In this document: piece by piece, positions 62,433 to 64,000 of the stretch
Numbering within the stretch: position 1 is the stretch's first letter
Layout: every line of letters begins with the position of its first letter
Origin: an uncultured Opitutia bacterium
Lineage (GTDB): Bacteria; Verrucomicrobiota; Verrucomicrobiia; Opitutales; Opitutaceae
Assembly: GCA_903834135.1 (NCBI GenBank)
Contig: CAILHZ010000019.1
Span: 1-64,000 of the forward strand
Length of the DNA: 64,000 nt
Direction of reading: 5' to 3'
Made by a program: the position numbers and the translations under genes
Notes under the pieces: model-generated
Databases searched by the model: none
What the model was told of the DNA's origin: nothing
The model's input: only the letters and a program-made list of their open reading frames with translations

Positions 62433-64000
62433 TTCTTTTTCTGCTCAGCAATAAAAGGTTCAGCACCAATAGTTCCGTTGAGACGCTCCAAGTAGCTTGG
62501 ACTCTTAGCCGCTAAGGCAGCTGCTCTTACTCGAGCTAATTTACCAGGCACATCTAAGCGCTGTGCAACATCAGCGTAATTTGCTCGGGAAAGATAATTC
62601 TGAAGATAAAGGGCGTGTTCATCCCAGGATATGGAATCAATTGCACTTTGTGCTTCGAGGCGTTTTTTGTACCACGTGCTTGCTAACAGTGCTTCACGTG
62701 TGAAAAGACTTCTAAAGTTTTTATCTGTTGAAGTTTTTCCTTCCCATGAGCCGTCCTTCATAATGTGAAGTAGCGCTTTAAGGGGAGGGCAGGCATCCTC
62801 AATTGAACCATCTGCAAAGTAATGCTCTGAGGCTTCCTTCATTGCAGAAACAATGTTTGCAACACCATCAGCGAAAACATCGAGGTCTTGGCTTTCAGGC
62901 TTTAGGAATTCTTCATCGAACACAGCGCTTGGATTTCCAAGTACACGACCAAAGAAGGTTTGTACAAAGCGTGCCGTTATTCTCCAGCCCAGGCGGCTTG
63001 CAAGAACACGTTTTCCATTATGATCAAAATCCTGACACCGTTCGAGATGGCCTTCAGAAATAAGGTATTCAGGTTCACGTTCATCTGGAGTCATTCGGCA
63101 CCAAATTTCAGGAACCAGTAAACTAATGTCGTGATCAACTTGATGTTTAGGGCCAACCCAACCCGCTGCAGTTGAGAAGATAGGTAGTCCTGTTATGATG
63201 TAAGAAACCAGCGCTGAATTTAAATCATAGATAGGAGGCAGTGCATTGAAGGGGCCTTTTGTGAGTGCGCCTTCTGAACCAGCTCCCGTTGTCGAGGGTG
63301 ATTTACCCGTTAAACTTGCAATTAAATCCATGAACGCCTCGGGGAGTTCTTGATAGTGAATTGGTCCGAATACACAGAGTGGACGTACGCCTTTTTCAGG
63401 TGGATTAAGTCTACGCCCCATCAGCACGGAGCCTACATGGAAAGGTGCTGCAGTGTTTACTGGCAAGCGTCTGAAAAGTCGTGCTCCTGTATTTGCTATT
63501 ACAGTAGCCCTCGGATCTTCAAGGTCGGGTCTATATTGTAGGTAGCGTGGGTTCTTAGAGGGCTTTCCGTCCACTATACGAGGGTGAGAGGGAGAAACCA
63601 TGTACGATGGGCCTGCTCCATGAGCGAACTCTTTGAAGCGCTTTTGCATAGCCTCTGTGTAGTTTTCAAATCCGAGTGTGTCATCAACGATGTTACGTGC
63701 TGCCTCTACCGTGATGGGCTCGTAATTTGAGCTAAATAAACCAGGAAGACTGAAATCTCTCTCTGTACGTTTATCATAACCGCGAATGACCGCATCATCT
63801 GGTCTTTGGAATAGGCGCAATTCACAGTTATGAACAAACTTTAGTGAAAGTTCTTTTACCCATGCTGGAAGTCCAGGGATCTGGCTCTTCGGTGCTACGG
63901 TTGAAGCAGTGATATCATCTTCAACTTGTATTTTTACAGCAGGTAAGTAATCCGAGCGTAGCGTGAAGGTTCTCCAGCCATGGTCTTCAGTGTAGCCAAC
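62414..64000 (-). CDS. Large unrecognised protein, C-terminal part
   Basis: The frame is open from the right edge of the window to the stop at 62414, so at least 528 residues are the C-terminal portion of a longer protein. A TTG at 63820 is inside the frame and need not be a start. There are no membrane segments. The sequence contains KIQVEDDITASTVAPKSQIP, KFVHNCELRLFQRPDDAVIRGYDK, TGAGSEGALTKGPFNALPP and a region with GPKHQVDHDISLLVPEIWCR. It ends in a Lys-rich AEQKKKKGQGH. I could not place it in a family; similar nucleotide-dependent or carbohydrate enzymes cannot be told from this part. Confidence 0.75.
   Translation of the reverse strand, partial: VGYTEDHGWRTFTLRSDYLPAVKIQVEDDITASTVAPKSQIPGLPAWVKELSLKFVHNCELRLFQRPDDAVIRGYDKRTERDFSLPGLFSSNYEPITVEAARNIVDDTLGFENYTEAMQKRFKEFAHGAGPSYMVSPSHPRIVDGKPSKNPRYLQYRPDLEDPRATVIANTGARLFRRLPVNTAAPFHVGSVLMGRRLNPPEKGVRPLCVFGPIHYQELPEAFMDLIASLTGKSPSTTGAGSEGALTKGPFNALPPIYDLNSALVSYIITGLPIFSTAAGWVGPKHQVDHDISLLVPEIWCRMTPDEREPEYLISEGHLERCQDFDHNGKRVLASRLGWRITARFVQTFFGRVLGNPSAVFDEEFLKPESQDLDVFADGVANIVSAMKEASEHYFADGSIEDACPPLKALLHIMKDGSWEGKTSTDKNFRSLFTREALLASTWYKKRLEAQSAIDSISWDEHALYLQNYLSRANYADVAQRLDVPGKLARVRAAALAAKSPSYLERLNGTIGAEPFIAEQKKKKGQGH

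Noticed and set aside
1-64000. CRISPR arrays, prophage genes or a complete conjugation module
   Set aside because: No regularly spaced repeats, cas genes, phage structural genes, relaxase or coupling protein were seen in the window.

Overview
The window looks like a chromosomal segment of a low-GC Verrucomicrobiota, most likely of the Opitutae type. The evidence is four large TonB-dependent receptors (two of the Oar-like kind with an N-terminal carboxypeptidase-regulatory-like domain), a chlamydia-like class Ic ribonucleotide reductase, LpxA-type lipid A synthesis (so a Gram-negative envelope), several polysaccharide-active enzymes, and start sites with few Shine-Dalgarno sequences. The taxon is an inference from family content; no rRNA or phylogenetic marker was searched.

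Layout. 1-2.4 kb: the tail of an IS1595-type transposase, then a visibly GC-rich TonB receptor that differs in composition from everything after it and ends next to the 3' end of the tmRNA gene (2.43-2.78 kb), a usual target for integrating elements. 3-13.6 kb: a second TonB receptor, an SGNH-type esterase, a transglutaminase/DUF2126 pair, a GH95-like glycosidase and a hydroxyacid dehydrogenase. 13.7-26.4 kb: a VF530-type small protein, an oversized two-module altronate dehydratase homologue, a dicarboxylate symporter, an RND efflux operon (outer membrane factor, adaptor, pump) with a DUF2937 gene, and a heparinase-like lyase. 26.5-33.3 kb: housekeeping genes aroB, lpxA, pdxA, an IscA-type protein, infC, a cell-wall amidase and an S1/P1-like nuclease. 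33.4-40.2 kb: two paralogous Oar-like receptors, each with its own terminator. 40.6-45.1 kb: nrdB and nrdA. 45.2-46.9 kb: small hydrolase and small-protein genes, including a possible short transcript with its own promoter and terminator.

The most unusual part is 46.9-60.3 kb. An uncharacterised gene and a GspE/PilB-type secretion ATPase diverge from a perfect 13-bp inverted repeat. The ATPase is followed by two TraE/VirB8-like proteins, a TraK/VirB9-like protein, a TraB/VirB10-like protein and a TraV/VirB7-like lipoprotein, which is the E-K-B-V gene order of the F-plasmid type IV secretion core. No VirB4/TraC, VirD4/TraD, relaxase or pilin gene is present. It reads as a stripped-down, chromosomal envelope-spanning complex driven by a type II/type IV-pilus class ATPase. 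Directly after it lies a tight operon of acyl carrier protein, ketosynthase, alpha/beta hydrolase, HAD phosphatase and class III aminotransferase. A convergent operon of two SMR/EamA-type small transporters and a GNAT-like acyltransferase faces it. Together these look like an uncharacterised pathway for an acyl-amine or lipid-like product.

60.4-64 kb: tRNA-Gln, hflX, a DoxX protein and the C-terminal part of a large unrecognised protein that runs off the window.
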